Below, piece after piece: positions 43,678 through 52,962 of a stretch of DNA of 64,000 nt (within the stretch, counting starts at the first letter, position 1; each line of letters begins with the position of its first letter). A program made the translations under genes and the position numbers. This DNA comes from Paenactinomyces guangxiensis (GTDB taxonomy: Bacteria > Bacillota > Bacilli > Thermoactinomycetales > Thermoactinomycetaceae). The notes under the pieces were generated by a model. That model saw nothing but the letters and a program-made list of their open reading frames with translations. It ran no database searches and had not been told where the DNA came from. The DNA lies in NCBI RefSeq assembly GCF_016055185.1, contig NZ_JAECVR010000006.1, positions 62,001-126,000 on the forward strand, in the 5' to 3' direction.

Positions 43678-44372
43678 TGGAAGCGGCGGTCGAGTTAAAA
43701 CAAGTGGTCAAACAGTATGGAAAAAAACGGGTGCTTGATGGGGCGACGGTTTCATTTCAAACGGGCAAGCTGACGGGGTTGCTGGGGGAAAATGGTGCAG
43801 GTAAATCGACACTGTTTAAACTGGTGATGGGTTTGACCCAACCAACAGAGGGAGAGGTACGCGTCTTTGGACATAAACCATCCTGGAAGCTAAATGAGCG
43901 GATCGCCTATCTGGGAGACCGTTCCCGCTGGTATCCTCAGCACACGATCAGGGAAGCGCTCCGGTTTGCGGCTGCTGTTTTTCCACGCTTTGATGAGAAG
44001 CGGGCTCAGGAATATATTCAGTTGATGGAACTGGATGCAGAGGCAAAAGTAAGAAGTTTATCCAGAGGGCAGGAGGCGCGTTTACAACTGTCGCTTTGTG
44101 TGGCCAACCGGGTCGATCTAATCCTGTTGGACGAGCCGTTTGCCGGGGTTGACCTTCTGTCACGTGAGCGGATGGTCAGACTGTTGATCGATCTGATGCT
44201 GGAAAAAGAGGGGACCATGATCATCAGCACCCATGATATCCACGAAGTAGAGGGATTGTTTGACAATGTGGTATTTATCAAAGGCGGAAAGTGCATCGGC
44301 GATCAGAATGTAGAAGAGTTACGTGCCGACAGGAGCTCGATTCAAGATGAGTACAGGAGGTTGTTTGGATGA
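43677..44372 (+). CDS. ABC transporter ATP-binding protein
   Basis: ATPase of 231 residues of the YtrB type. Walker A GLLGENGAGKST, a signature in the form LSRGQEARLQLSL, and Walker B LILLDEPFAGVD. Its ATG shares one base with the repressor's stop; GTG codons just before could also be used. Partner of the permease that follows. Confidence 0.92.
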   Translation: MEAAVELKQVVKQYGKKRVLDGATVSFQTGKLTGLLGENGAGKSTLFKLVMGLTQPTEGEVRVFGHKPSWKLNERIAYLGDRSRWYPQHTIREALRFAAAVFPRFDEKRAQEYIQLMELDAEAKVRSLSRGQEARLQLSLCVANRVDLILLDEPFAGVDLLSRERMVRLLIDLMLEKEGTMIISTHDIHEVEGLFDNVVFIKGGKCIGDQNVEELRADRSSIQDEYRRLFG

Positions 44373-45136
44373 GCGTATTTTGGACGCTGGTGCAAAATGA
44401 ACGTGGGGATCGCAAGCGCTTTTGGCAGTTCGTATCAGGATTAACAGTACTCACTTTGTTCATCGTCTGCGTGAGTCTCCTGTTTTTTTCAGAAGAACCG
44501 CGACACGAAGAAGTGATGGGGCTGATTTCCTTTTTATACCGGATTGAATCAATCGGGCTGTTTATCATGGTTGGCATCGTGATGAATGCCGGGAAACGTG
44601 AATGGTACCAGGGGGTCTTCAGTTGGTGGGCGGGTCTCCCTTATTCCAGAGCTATATTGCTTGGTACGGCATTGCTGATTCAGATTCTACAAACCGCTCT
44701 TTTTTTGCTGATTCTCAATGTTGCGCTGTACTTAAGCAGCCTGTTTTTATCATTTGGAATCTATATGCCGATGTCGGTCGATCATCGGCAAATGACTCAA
44801 TCAACCATTCATTTTATTTATCAGGTAATTAACCTGGCTCCTATGATTATCAGCTTCGGGCTTATGTTAAGTCTGCAAGGTCATATTCAACGGGCTTTTA
44901 AGGTAGTCTCTACTTCATTTTTTTTGATTTGGATCATTCTTGTAGGTTTATACGTTCAATTTGTTGACTTTTATCTCCCACTTTTTGTGGATGAGGTATT
45001 GTTTGGCGTTCCCCAGCCCGATATACCCGATGGGTATTACTGGAACCTATTGCTTCCCCCGATTGGAAGTTGCTTAATAGCAGGGTTGATCTTTTGGTTT
45101 AACGTTTATATATTTGAACGGAAATTAGATCTTTAG
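44369..45136 (+). CDS. ABC-2-type transporter permease
   Basis: Integral membrane protein of 255 residues with about six predicted helices and no soluble domain. The ATG overlaps the ATPase stop (ATGA). Together with the ATPase it would form an exporter; the substrate is unknown. Confidence 0.85.
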   Translation: MSVFWTLVQNERGDRKRFWQFVSGLTVLTLFIVCVSLLFFSEEPRHEEVMGLISFLYRIESIGLFIMVGIVMNAGKREWYQGVFSWWAGLPYSRAILLGTALLIQILQTALFLLILNVALYLSSLFLSFGIYMPMSVDHRQMTQSTIHFIYQVINLAPMIISFGLMLSLQGHIQRAFKVVSTSFFLIWIILVGLYVQFVDFYLPLFVDEVLFGVPQPDIPDGYYWNLLLPPIGSCLIAGLIFWFNVYIFERKLDL

Positions 45137-45270
45137 ATTCATATTTTTCTCAGGTCTGACACCGGCGGGTCTCGTGTGGATAGTCCCGGCCATATGAGAG
45201 ATGGATTAAGACAGAATTTTTTAGATGATCACTTATCTATATTACCTCGTGGCAATCAAATAATAGAAGG

Positions 45271-45297
45271 AGCGCAAATCCTCAGTAAATTTGCGTT
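45271..45297. terminator. Hairpin between convergent operons
   Basis: CGCAAAT and ATTTGCG form a 7-bp stem with a 9-base loop between the YtrA-type operon and the DinB-like gene. The T-tract is short. Confidence 0.5.
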
Positions 45298-45338
45298 CTC
45301 TCAATAAGTTTCATATATGGAATAAATAACACTGTCCT

Positions 45339-45818
45339 TTACTCACTGCGAAACAAACCTCGTCCGATTACATTTGCAGAGACCGGTTGAAGCCCAAGCT
45401 CTCTCGCCCAAACTGAAAGCTGGCCAATATGATGAATCTCATGTGCGACCACATGACGTAAAACTTCACCATGAGTAAACTTGTGAAGCTGTCCATCACG
45501 CATTGGGACTGTCAATATATTGTTCTCCATCTCATCAGACCATACTTTGAGAAAGCTGTCCACCTCACCATGAAAAGTGACAGATAAGTTTCTCACTTGA
45601 GTAAGAGTCTGATAATCCTCGAATTTTCCATCAAAATCGGGCTTTCCTTGAAGCGTGCGAATCCAGCTGTATTCCACATCCACGATGTGAAAAAGAGTAC
45701 GCAGCATGCTGCCAACCCCGCCCATACGCTCGCGCAATAATTCATCTTCCGGTAACTGCCCGCATAAATCGAACCACTCCTCACGCACCTGCCAGTTATA
45801 GCGAAACAATGTCAACAT
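45339..45818 (-). CDS. DinB-family protein
   Basis: Four-helix protein of 159 residues. Metal ligands are probably the His of LFHIVDVEYSWI and those of AHEIHHIGQLSVWA. It is closer to the classical DinB/YjoA group than the protein at 14483. The ATG lies eight bases after AAAGGA; ATGs further upstream have no site. Thiol-transferase activity is typical of the superfamily, the substrate unknown. Confidence 0.87.
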   Translation of the reverse strand: MLTLFRYNWQVREEWFDLCGQLPEDELLRERMGGVGSMLRTLFHIVDVEYSWIRTLQGKPDFDGKFEDYQTLTQVRNLSVTFHGEVDSFLKVWSDEMENNILTVPMRDGQLHKFTHGEVLRHVVAHEIHHIGQLSVWARELGLQPVSANVIGRGLFRSE

Positions 45819-46089
45819 ATGATCAGTCCTTTCGGTGAACTTAAAAGAGTACAGAGGAACAAAACCCACTACCAGTGGGATAAGCACCGCTCATATGTTC
45901 GATTATACAGAAAATTGTTGCTCTATGCAATCACATGAAGGGATTACCGAGCAACATCGTCTTTCATCCAACGATTGAAACCATGGGCTTTCAGTCGACA
46001 ATTGTTGTAATCAATAAATAGTTTCGGCTCATACTTTCTTCACTCCTTCCAATTCTTCTCAGCCGGATCATTAGCAGAACTAAACTATT

Positions 46090-46600
46090 TCACCGCTTTA
46101 CTTTTGGAAGCGAAAACTTGATGCCAAGGCCGCCGCTTACACTGTTATATGCCTGAATCTGCCCACCGTGCGCTTCAATAATACTTTTACAAATGGCTAA
46201 ACCTAAACCACTGCCGCCTTTGTCTCGTGAACGGGACTTGTCGATTCGATAAAAGGATTGGAAAATCTGTGATAATTCGTTTTCCGGTATACCCGGCCCG
46301 TTGTCCCCCATACAAAAATGGACATATTTTTTGTCAGCTGTAAAGCTCATGTGAACCTTTAATGGGGGTTCCACATACTCGATCGCATTCCTCATGATAT
46401 TGGCAAAAACTCTGTGAATCTTTTTTTGGTCAATGGCAATGAAATCTTTTTCGGATGCCTCGTTGCAATAAGAAAGGCCGGCTCGGTATCCTTCCAATTC
46501 CTCTTCATACTCTTTGCAGATCGAATCAAAAAACTTCCTGATGTTAACTACTTCTCTTTTTTGTTTGACTAACTCATGCTCATTAAAATTTATTTTATTA
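46090..46600 (-). pseudogene. Headless histidine kinase remnant
   Basis: Only the ATP-binding end of a sensor kinase is left: FANIMRNAIEYVEPP (N box), GDNGPGIPENE (G1) and GSGLGLAICKSIIEAHGG (G2). The frame extends upstream to about 46615 (INKINFNEHELVKQKREVVN) and then meets a stop, without H-box, sensor or start codon, and no response regulator adjoins it. Probably the 3' end of a deleted two-component operon. Confidence 0.75.
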
Positions 46601-46666
46601 ATAGTTAGAAAGAACGATCATTTAGAATTTCCTGCTACTAAAATTGGGTCATTTTAGATATCTAAC

Positions 46667-46680
46667 AGTAAGCGCTTACT
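46667..46680. promoter_or_regulatory. 14-bp palindrome upstream of the MFS-TetR unit
   Basis: AGTAAGCGCTTACT is a perfect palindrome about 85 bases before the MFS start. It is a reasonable operator for the TetR-family protein at 47801. The core AAGCGCTT also resembles a CcpA site. Confidence 0.5.
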
Positions 46681-46763
46681 TTACATCCATAAAAGTTTAT
46701 ATTAGAATGAACCTGAACCGAATTTCTCAATAAGGCGGAGCTGGTTAAAACCAGTTGTAAAGA

Positions 46764-47797
46764 ATGAGTAAGCGTTCAATTATATTTACGGGGATTCTAT
46801 TGGGTGCGGCGGCGAACATGATGATGCAAACTGTCGTCGCCACCATTCTGCCTCAGGCCGCTCAGGAATTGGGCGATTCCCACTTGTATGGATGAGTCTT
46901 TAGCGGATATTTGCTCATGTCCACGATTACGATCCCGTTGTTCGCCAAATTAGCGGATCTTTATGGTTATAAGTTGTTTTTCAACCTTGGGATGTCTGTT
47001 TTTCTCATTGGCTCTTTCCTGTGCGGGTTGGCACCTTCTCTTTCATTTTTAGTTATGGCACGGTTGATTCAAGGGGTTGGGGCTGGTGCACTCGGTCCTG
47101 TCACAGTCGCTTTAATTAGTACATTGTTCCCCATTGAAAGCAGAGGAAAAGCCCTGAGTGCTTTTGCTGCTATTCAACTGTTTTCCAATCTTTTGGGACC
47201 GATTGCCGGAGGGATCGTTTTCGCATCCTTTGGATGTTCTTCCGTCTTCTATATGGTCATTTCATTTGGACTCCTTTCCTTGATCACCATCCAGTTCGCC
47301 CGAATGCACAGAGACCAGACAAAACCAACTTCCTTGAAAAATATTGACTATTGGGGAGCATTGCTTCTCGGTACCGCTATTGCTTTATTTATTCAAATAT
47401 GGATATTATATGAAAAATATGGTTGAAACTAGAATATCACCGCCCTGTTGGTTGGCAGTATTCTGTTGTTTATCTGGTTTATGTTTCAAGAGAACAAACA
47501 CCCGGATCCCGTCTTGTCGCCACACCTGATCCGAATTCGCAACATGTCCTTAGCGAATCTGAGTGCCCTGTTGGTTGGCATATTAATGTATGGGGCCATT
47601 GCAATCTTTCCTCTTTACGCTACAGTTATATTTGAAAGCAGTTCCACTCAAAGCACTCAGTTTTTACTGCCCTTATGCTGGGGTTAAGCACCGGTATACT
47701 CTTTTCAGGTCGCATGATACAAAAGATTTCTTACAAAATGTTGGCGATTGGTAGTCAGTTTGAAGGAGCAGCCGCGAATGGAAAACGGAAGGGGTAG
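46764..47797 (+). pseudogene. Broken MFS multidrug exporter (EmrB/QacA type)
   Basis: Starts MSKRSIIFTGILLGAAANMM and shows the MFS motif LADLYGYKL and RLIQGVGAGALGPV. An in-frame TGA (46893-46895) stands where Trp is expected (YG-stop-VFSGYL). The frame shifts near 47425 and again near 47670, and the last part (LGLSTGILFSGRMIQKISYK) stops at 47797. Only about the first 340 residues of a roughly 470-residue family remain. The following tetR gene is intact. Confidence 0.85.
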
Positions 47798-47800
47798 AAA

Positions 47801-48448
47801 ATGAACGATCAGCTAAAAGCATTATTAAAAGAATCTCACAATATTTTGATCGACACCAACCTGACAGATAAACAAAAAGATATCATCCGGGCAGCCTTGG
47901 AGTTATTTGCAGAAAAGGGCTATGACGGGACCACTACCCAGTCTATTGCACAAAAAGCAAAGGTGTCAGAGAAAACGCTCTTTAAGTACTATCGCAGTAA
48001 ACAGGAGTTGTTCAGACAAACGGTTTACCCTGCCATGTTACAAGCATTACAACCCATGTTTATGGAACGTATAGAAGGAATTTTAAGCAAAGAAAATGAC
48101 TATCATGATATCCTTCACGCCGTATTTAAGGACAGAGTAGAATTTGCCATAGAAAACACAGATGTCATGAAGTTAGTATTTCAGGAACTTCTCTTAAGTC
48201 CGGAATTTCGCGAAGTGATGTCGGTGTTTGTGAAACAAAATGTGTTGCCGAGGATTTCACAAGTATTCCAAACCATGAGCGAAGCTGAACATTTAAGCAT
48301 GCCTCTTCCCTCTTTGATCCGCGTTGTTCTCAGCTTGCTTGCCGGATATGTTATAACTCGAACGATTCTCATACCTGATCAGGAATGGGACGATGAAAAA
48401 GAAATTCAATTCATGTTGGATATTCTATTTAACGGTATAGACAGATAA
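47801..48448 (+). CDS. TetR-family transcriptional regulator
   Basis: Repressor of 215 residues. The HTH lies near residues 28-72: IIRAALELFAEKGYDGTTTQ, then SIAQKAKVSEKTLFKYYRSK. The ligand-binding C-terminal domain is divergent. AAGGGG lies before the ATG. It was probably the local repressor of the exporter now broken upstream and may bind the palindrome at 46667. Confidence 0.92.
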   Translation: MNDQLKALLKESHNILIDTNLTDKQKDIIRAALELFAEKGYDGTTTQSIAQKAKVSEKTLFKYYRSKQELFRQTVYPAMLQALQPMFMERIEGILSKENDYHDILHAVFKDRVEFAIENTDVMKLVFQELLLSPEFREVMSVFVKQNVLPRISQVFQTMSEAEHLSMPLPSLIRVVLSLLAGYVITRTILIPDQEWDDEKEIQFMLDILFNGIDR

Positions 48449-48458
48449 AAAAGAAAAA

Positions 48459-48501
48459 ACCCTTTCCTTTCAAGGGTTCTGATCAGTGGAAACATCACTT
48501 G
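48459..48501. repeat. Duplicated flank, unit 1 copy A
   Basis: AACCCTT-loop-AAGGGTT hairpin followed by a segment ending GAAACATCACTTG. The same unit occurs at 50267-50310. The two copies flank the GH16 gene together with the second repeated unit. Confidence 0.7.
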
Positions 48502-48544
48502 ATAACTCCGGGAAATGAGATTAGGAGGAAATATGAACCTCCTC

Positions 48545-48696
48545 TTAAAAAAATTGCGGCAAATATTTTTTGTGCGCCTCTAACATCTCATCAAGAATTT
48601 GCTTTGCAATCGTATCTGAAGGGACTAATGGATTGATCGTCATCGCCAACAGCGCTGAGCCGTCGTCACCCGTTACAGCCGCTTCAGCAGTTACCC
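48545..48696 (-). pseudogene. GH4 6-phospho-beta-glucosidase, C-terminal fragment A
   Basis: Encodes VTAEAAVTGDDGSALLAMTI, NPLVPSDTIAKQILDEML and EAHKKYLPQFF, the C-terminal end of LicH/CelF-type GH4 enzymes. No start signal. The stretch from VTAEAAVTG to PLVPS is precisely what is missing from fragment B at 50470, and the last 23 residues are present in both. The GH16 gene lies between the fragments. Confidence 0.75.
48546..48618. repeat. Duplicated flank, unit 2 copy A
   Basis: 73 bases nearly identical to 50467-50539, covering the last codons of the GH4 gene (core TTGCGGCAAATATTTTTTGT). Differences are a few scattered bases, so the duplication is not very recent. Confidence 0.75.
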
Positions 48697-48754
48697 GTCT
48701 TCTCGACCAATCATTTCTGCCGGCCATACTTATTCTCCATTCATTACTATATCA

Positions 48755-49981
48755 TTATGGCTTTGTATAGGAGTACCAAGCGGTGTCATACTGGGTTCCC
48801 CCGGTATTATAAGTAAATTGATACTGGAGAACCTGACCCGGACTCAAACCGGTCACAGTGTACTCCCACCGGGCTGAACTGCTGTTGTATGTCATATAAA
48901 CATTTTGCTGGGACAAACCAGGACGAATGTAGTGCAAAATCACATAGTTCGCAGTTGCGGGAGGTTTGTACCAGACTTTCGCCTGAGTCGGGCTAACATT
49001 CTCCACACCATAATTAGAGCTGCCGGGTGGGTCGCCTGGATTGCCACCGTTGCCTCCTTTCGTCCATACAGCTACATAGTCAATGCTCATCGATGCACCT
49101 GAAGCGGTAGAGGATGTCGGATTACCCGGCCAGCCACCGCCGATCGCGAGGTTCAGGATGATGTAGAATCCATGGTTTGTTGCGTTCGCCCAGGTTGTTG
49201 CGTCAACTTGATTCGCGTTAACTGTATGGAAATGCGAACCATCGACATACCAGCGGATTTGTTCCGGCGATACACTCCTGTCCCACTCGATCGTATACCT
49301 ATGGTACGCGGACTGAAGTGAAGGGGAGAATCCGGATTGGCTGCCTCCAATTCCACTTGTCTCATTACAGGGTCCCCCGGGGCTCACCCCACAGTGGAGT
49401 GTGCCCCAGACTGTATTGGCTCCATTGACGTTCTCCAGGATGTCGATCTCGCCAATACCGGGCCAGTTCCAATAATTGCCGCGATATGGCTCACCAAGCA
49501 TCCAGAATGCCGGCCAGTAGCCCTGAGCGGCAGCGCCCGTAACGTTTGGCAGCCGGATGGAGGCCTCCACACGCATCACGCCACCCGGAGGTGGCTGAAA
49601 GTCCGTCCGTTGAGTTTCAATCCGGCCGGAAGTCCATCCTCCGCTCGAGTCCCGAATGGCTTTAATCACAAGGTGACCCGAACCGTCCTGGTAGACGTTG
49701 TTCGTACTATCCGTCATAAACTCTATTTCACCTGTACCCCAATTTGCCGGACCACCAGGATAGCCGTGGCCAATGTCGTAGATCCATTTTGCCCTGTCCA
49801 CACCGGTACCTGAAGCTCCATTGAAGTCATCGCTAAACTGCAGGGTCCAGCCGGGCATCTGAGGTACCGATGCATGAGCCCTGGGAGAATGATAGAATAA
49901 GGAAACAATCATCGTTAGGATCAAAGTAACGATGAGGAGTATACGTGAAACACTCTTCCGTACAGCTAACAAAGTTGACAT
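48755..49981 (-). CDS. Secreted GH16 endo-beta-glucanase with CBM56-like domain
   Basis: Extracellular beta-1,3(-1,4)-glucanase of 408 residues. A signal peptide (ISRILL-type hydrophobic core, cleavage near RAHA-S) is followed by a GH16 catalytic domain with the motif GEIDILEN (Glu178, Asp180, Glu183), typical of laminarinases. A Gly/Pro linker (NGGNPGDPPGSSN) leads to a C-terminal sandwich (VSPTQAKVWYKPPATANYVI) like the beta-glucan-binding CBM56. The ATG lies eight bases after AGGAGG. It sits inside a duplicated GH4 context and may have arrived by insertion. Confidence 0.9.
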   Translation of the reverse strand: MSTLLAVRKSVSRILLIVTLILTMIVSLFYHSPRAHASVPQMPGWTLQFSDDFNGASGTGVDRAKWIYDIGHGYPGGPANWGTGEIEFMTDSTNNVYQDGSGHLVIKAIRDSSGGWTSGRIETQRTDFQPPPGGVMRVEASIRLPNVTGAAAQGYWPAFWMLGEPYRGNYWNWPGIGEIDILENVNGANTVWGTLHCGVSPGGPCNETSGIGGSQSGFSPSLQSAYHRYTIEWDRSVSPEQIRWYVDGSHFHTVNANQVDATTWANATNHGFYIILNLAIGGGWPGNPTSSTASGASMSIDYVAVWTKGGNGGNPGDPPGSSNYGVENVSPTQAKVWYKPPATANYVILHYIRPGLSQQNVYMTYNSSSARWEYTVTGLSPGQVLQYQFTYNTGGTQYDTAWYSYTKP

Positions 49982-50161
49982 CACTTTTACCTCCTTATTC
50001 AGATCATTGGAGATTTGACTCTTCCCCAAAAACCACATGCAAAAAAAGAGTTTACTGTCATATGCGGGCACAAAATTGCTTCAGCAAACCAGAACTTAAG
50101 CCCATGAAAGTTCTTTGCCATAAATTGTTTTTCAATCATCTGTCTATTCAAACAATTCCAT

Positions 50162-50175
50162 CGAAATCGGTTTCA
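50162..50175 (-). promoter_or_regulatory. Possible CcpA (cre) site upstream of the glucanase
   Basis: CGAAATCGGTTTCA matches the cre consensus TGWAARCGYTWNCW at about 11 of 14 positions, 181 bases before the start codon. Weak on its own. Confidence 0.3.
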
Positions 50176-50266
50176 TATAGAATAACAAATTTGAGTCGTG
50201 AAAACCATGGGTAAAAAGTCCCATAATCCACTTGTTTGGCAGACTCCATACATTCGTAAAAGCAAG

Positions 50267-50310
50267 AACCCTTAAAAAGCAAGGGTTCTGGTTAATCGAA
50301 ACATCACTTG
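50267..50310. repeat. Duplicated flank, unit 1 copy B
   Basis: Partner of 48459-48501: the same AACCCTT/AAGGGTT hairpin and GAAACATCACTTG end. After this point copy B has extra sequence, including a terminator, that copy A lacks. Confidence 0.7.
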
Positions 50311-50439
50311 CCCCCGGTTTACCGGGAGCTCTTTTTTATGCACAACAGGTGGAGTTTTCAGGGGTTTTCGTACAACCAGGTTGCCCTATCATGTTGTTCG
50401 AAAGTTTATAGTAGAATGTAGGTTGATATATCCAAAAAA

Positions 50440-50868
50440 TAGAGTTAGGAAGAAATATTCACTCCATTAAAAAATTGCGGCAAATATTTTTTGTGTGCCT
50501 CTAACATCTCATCAAGTATCTGCTTCGCAATCGTATCTGCAGTTCCCGTTCAAACGATTTTATTTGTTGCACGAGACCTCTGACTGCAACTGGCAGATCT
50601 CCACCCGCAATCGGCTTCAGCCCCTCTCCGGTGATGGCGCAATGATTTCTACGGCCGGGTCATCGGGGATGCCCCCGGCAATGGCCTTGTTAATTCCTTA
50701 CGTTTACATCCCGCTTATCATTGTAGATTGAATGAATTAAGCTGCATGCTGCATCACTATAATAAGCATTGCCAAATTTGTATCTTTGTATCGTTCAAAC
50801 AATTCCTCTTCAATGATCTTAACCACTTCTGCCTGTGTACTCTCTTTTCTGACCGCCTCACACTCCTG
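50440..50868 (-). pseudogene. GH4 6-phospho-beta-glucosidase, fragment B with several lesions
   Basis: Reading on the minus strand from the chbG stop: CEAVRKESTQAEVVKIIEEE (LFERYKD), a broken patch (AIAGGIPDDPAVEII), then KPIAGGDLPVAVRGLVQQIK (SFER), a deletion, and TADTIAKQILDEMLEAHKKY. All match the last third of LicH/CelF-type enzymes, in shifting frames. The N-terminal NAD-binding part is gone. Placed after chbG and celB it was the phospho-diglucoside hydrolase of this PTS operon. Confidence 0.8.
50467..50539. repeat. Duplicated flank, unit 2 copy B
   Basis: Partner of 48546-48618. On the minus strand it codes for ADTIAKQILDEMLEAHKKYL and PQFF, the end of a GH4 enzyme. Confidence 0.75.
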
Positions 50869-50869
50869 T

Positions 50870-51616
50870 TCATTCTATTTCCCTGAATGTGATCAGTTCC
50901 ATGTTTCGCTCCCTGATCAATTCCTTTGTACGCGGATCGGTCAGAACAGCCAATTCCTTCGTACGCGGCAGATGATAAGAACTCCCCGTGAGCACCCCGG
51001 CATCCAGGTAGGCGGGATGGCACATGATTTCAGCCGTCTCTGCCTCTTCAACAGTATCCAGCATCTTTTCAAACCATTCAACCGTTACGTGATCTCCGTA
51101 AAAGCCGGAAAGAAAAAGATCGGTTGTCTTCACTAGCTTCCGGTTTTCCTTATGGACCGGGCTGGTTGTGAAATTCCGGACAGGAAGCTGATACCGTTCA
51201 GCCAGACGAAGGACGATCGGCAAAACGGCGTTGTGAAAATGAACATGATGGTGAGAGTCAATATGGGTCGGTGTTATACCGGACGAGAAAAATCTTTCCA
51301 TCTGGCAGGTAAATTCCCGTTCAATATCAGACACTTGGGCATAGGAGAAAAGATCCTCCTTTTTGTGAAATTCCCCCTGATCATTGACTAATGACGGGAC
51401 ATGGTCACTAAGGGGCGATCCGCATGTTAATGTAAGGTGAATTCCCACTCCAAGTCCCGGATGTTCTTTTGCCAGTTCAAAGGCATGGCTGGCTCCAGGC
51501 ATATTTACCAGCAAGGTTGCCGAGGTGACAATTCCATATTTATACGCATCGATGATCCCAAAATTAACTGCGCGAGAATACCCGAAGTCGTCTGCGTTCA
51601 CAATCAGTTTCATCAT
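50870..51616 (-). CDS. chbG: ChbG/YdjC carbohydrate deacetylase
   Basis: Metal-dependent deacetylase of 248 residues acting on chito-oligosaccharide phosphates. The metal motif is in IVNADDFGYS, with HIDSHHHVHFHN and MCHPAYLD further on. The start is the ATG giving MKLIVNADD after AAAGGGG. It lies 16 bases after celB in one operon and is followed by the broken GH4 gene, so this was a diacetylchitobiose/cellobiose operon. Confidence 0.93.
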   Translation of the reverse strand: MMKLIVNADDFGYSRAVNFGIIDAYKYGIVTSATLLVNMPGASHAFELAKEHPGLGVGIHLTLTCGSPLSDHVPSLVNDQGEFHKKEDLFSYAQVSDIEREFTCQMERFFSSGITPTHIDSHHHVHFHNAVLPIVLRLAERYQLPVRNFTTSPVHKENRKLVKTTDLFLSGFYGDHVTVEWFEKMLDTVEEAETAEIMCHPAYLDAGVLTGSSYHLPRTKELAVLTDPRTKELIRERNMELITFREIE

Positions 51617-51632
51617 TGACATCCCCTTTCGC

Positions 51633-52961
51633 TCAACCCCCGGTTGCCTCCTGATTCTCTTCCTTCAGCTTTTGCTTATCCCACAATCGGAAGAATGGGT
51701 AATAAATCGCCAGAGCAACCAAAAAGTTTACCAGTTGCAGAATACTTCCCGAGATCTTTCCGCCTGTCGCCAGATAACCGCTGATCAGAATCGGGGTTGT
51801 AAAAGGGGCAGCCACCCCGTTCGGCCTGGCCACCAGTCCCGTCGACATCGCAAAGTAAGAAATAATAACCAGTACAACAGGTGTAATGATAAAGGGAATA
51901 AACAAAATCGGATTCATGACGACAGGCATCCCAAAGATGACAGGCTCATTAATGTTAAAAATTCCTGCACCGATCGACAGTTTTCCCAAACTTTTCATCT
52001 GCTGGCTTCGGGCCCTGATCACCATCCATACGACAAGGGCCAGAGTTGCACCCGACCCTCCTACATAGATCCACAGGTCCAAAAATTGCATTGTAATCAC
52101 GTTGGGAAGTTCCGCATTCGGACTCGCTTGAAACACGGCCCTGTTTTCGTCCATTAACGCTAACCAGATCGGTTTCATAACGGTGTTGACCAGTGCGCCT
52201 CCGTGCAAACCCGTTGTCCAGAGCAGATGAACAAGGACAACAGCAATAAGGGTTCCGATCAAACTGCCGCCGAAAGCACTTAACGGAGCACTGAGCCATT
52301 TTCCAATGATATTGTGAATGCTCTCAAATGATGTCTGTTCAATACCAATCCGGATCAGCCAGACAACCGTCAAAACAACAAACGCCGGAATTAAAGCAAC
52401 AAAAGAGGCGGAGACATTAGGCGGCACACCATCAGGCAGCTTGATCACAAAATTGCGCTGTATGATTCTTCTGTATATTTCTGTTGAGAATATGGCGATT
52501 ATCATGGCAACAAACAACCCTTTGCTTCCCATCAGGGTCACGGGAATCACGTCTCCAACCTCAAGTGCTTCTTTCCCACCGGGTGGAGTAAACATCGTTT
52601 TATAGGGGGTCGCCAACAAAAAAGCTGCTACCGAAATGGCTCCCGCTGACAAGGAATCAATTTTATACCTTTCTGCCAGCCTGTAAGCAACACCGAAACC
52701 GGCAATCAGGGCCATGATATCAAACGTTGCCCCTACAGGATAAAGCACTTTTTCCTTCCAGGCATCTCCGAATATTCCTGCCATAAACTCTTCATAGCCC
52801 GGAATGGGGAGAGAGGCAACAATCAGGAAAAATGAACCAATAATGATTAATGGCATTGCCAAAATAATTCCATCGCGAACCGCTTGAAGGTGCTTCATTT
52901 CAGCAATCCTCCCCGCGATCGGCATCAAATAACTTTCGAGGAATTTCATTAAGGCATTCAT
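51633..52961 (-). CDS. celB: PTS IIC component, lactose/cellobiose/diacetylchitobiose family
   Basis: Membrane transporter of 442 residues with about ten helices. Family segments are AVRDGIILAMPLIIIGSFFL, the motif INEPVIFGMPVVMNPILFIP and LVARPNGVAAPFTTP. It appears intact, but the IIB gene directly upstream is broken and no IIA gene is present. It could work only with IIA and IIB from elsewhere, for example the orphan IIB at 11293. Confidence 0.93.
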   Translation of the reverse strand: MNALMKFLESYLMPIAGRIAEMKHLQAVRDGIILAMPLIIIGSFFLIVASLPIPGYEEFMAGIFGDAWKEKVLYPVGATFDIMALIAGFGVAYRLAERYKIDSLSAGAISVAAFLLATPYKTMFTPPGGKEALEVGDVIPVTLMGSKGLFVAMIIAIFSTEIYRRIIQRNFVIKLPDGVPPNVSASFVALIPAFVVLTVVWLIRIGIEQTSFESIHNIIGKWLSAPLSAFGGSLIGTLIAVVLVHLLWTTGLHGGALVNTVMKPIWLALMDENRAVFQASPNAELPNVITMQFLDLWIYVGGSGATLALVVWMVIRARSQQMKSLGKLSIGAGIFNINEPVIFGMPVVMNPILFIPFIITPVVLVIISYFAMSTGLVARPNGVAAPFTTPILISGYLATGGKISGSILQLVNFLVALAIYYPFFRLWDKQKLKEENQEATGG

Positions 52962-52962
52962 A

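Larger units (their letters stand above)
49982..50469. other. Upstream region of the GH16 gene
   Basis: About 490 bases. It carries a possible CcpA site (50162-50175, CGAAATCGGTTTCA), repeat unit 1 copy B, and a plus-strand hairpin CCCGGT/ACCGGG with TTTTTT (50313-50336) that has no gene before it. No coding region is supported. Confidence 0.45.

Noticed and set aside
46893-46895. In-frame TGA in the MFS gene as a possible selenocysteine codon
   Set aside because: The position is a Trp in relatives, no selenocysteine hairpin is evident, and the same gene has two further frameshifts, so it is a plain lesion.
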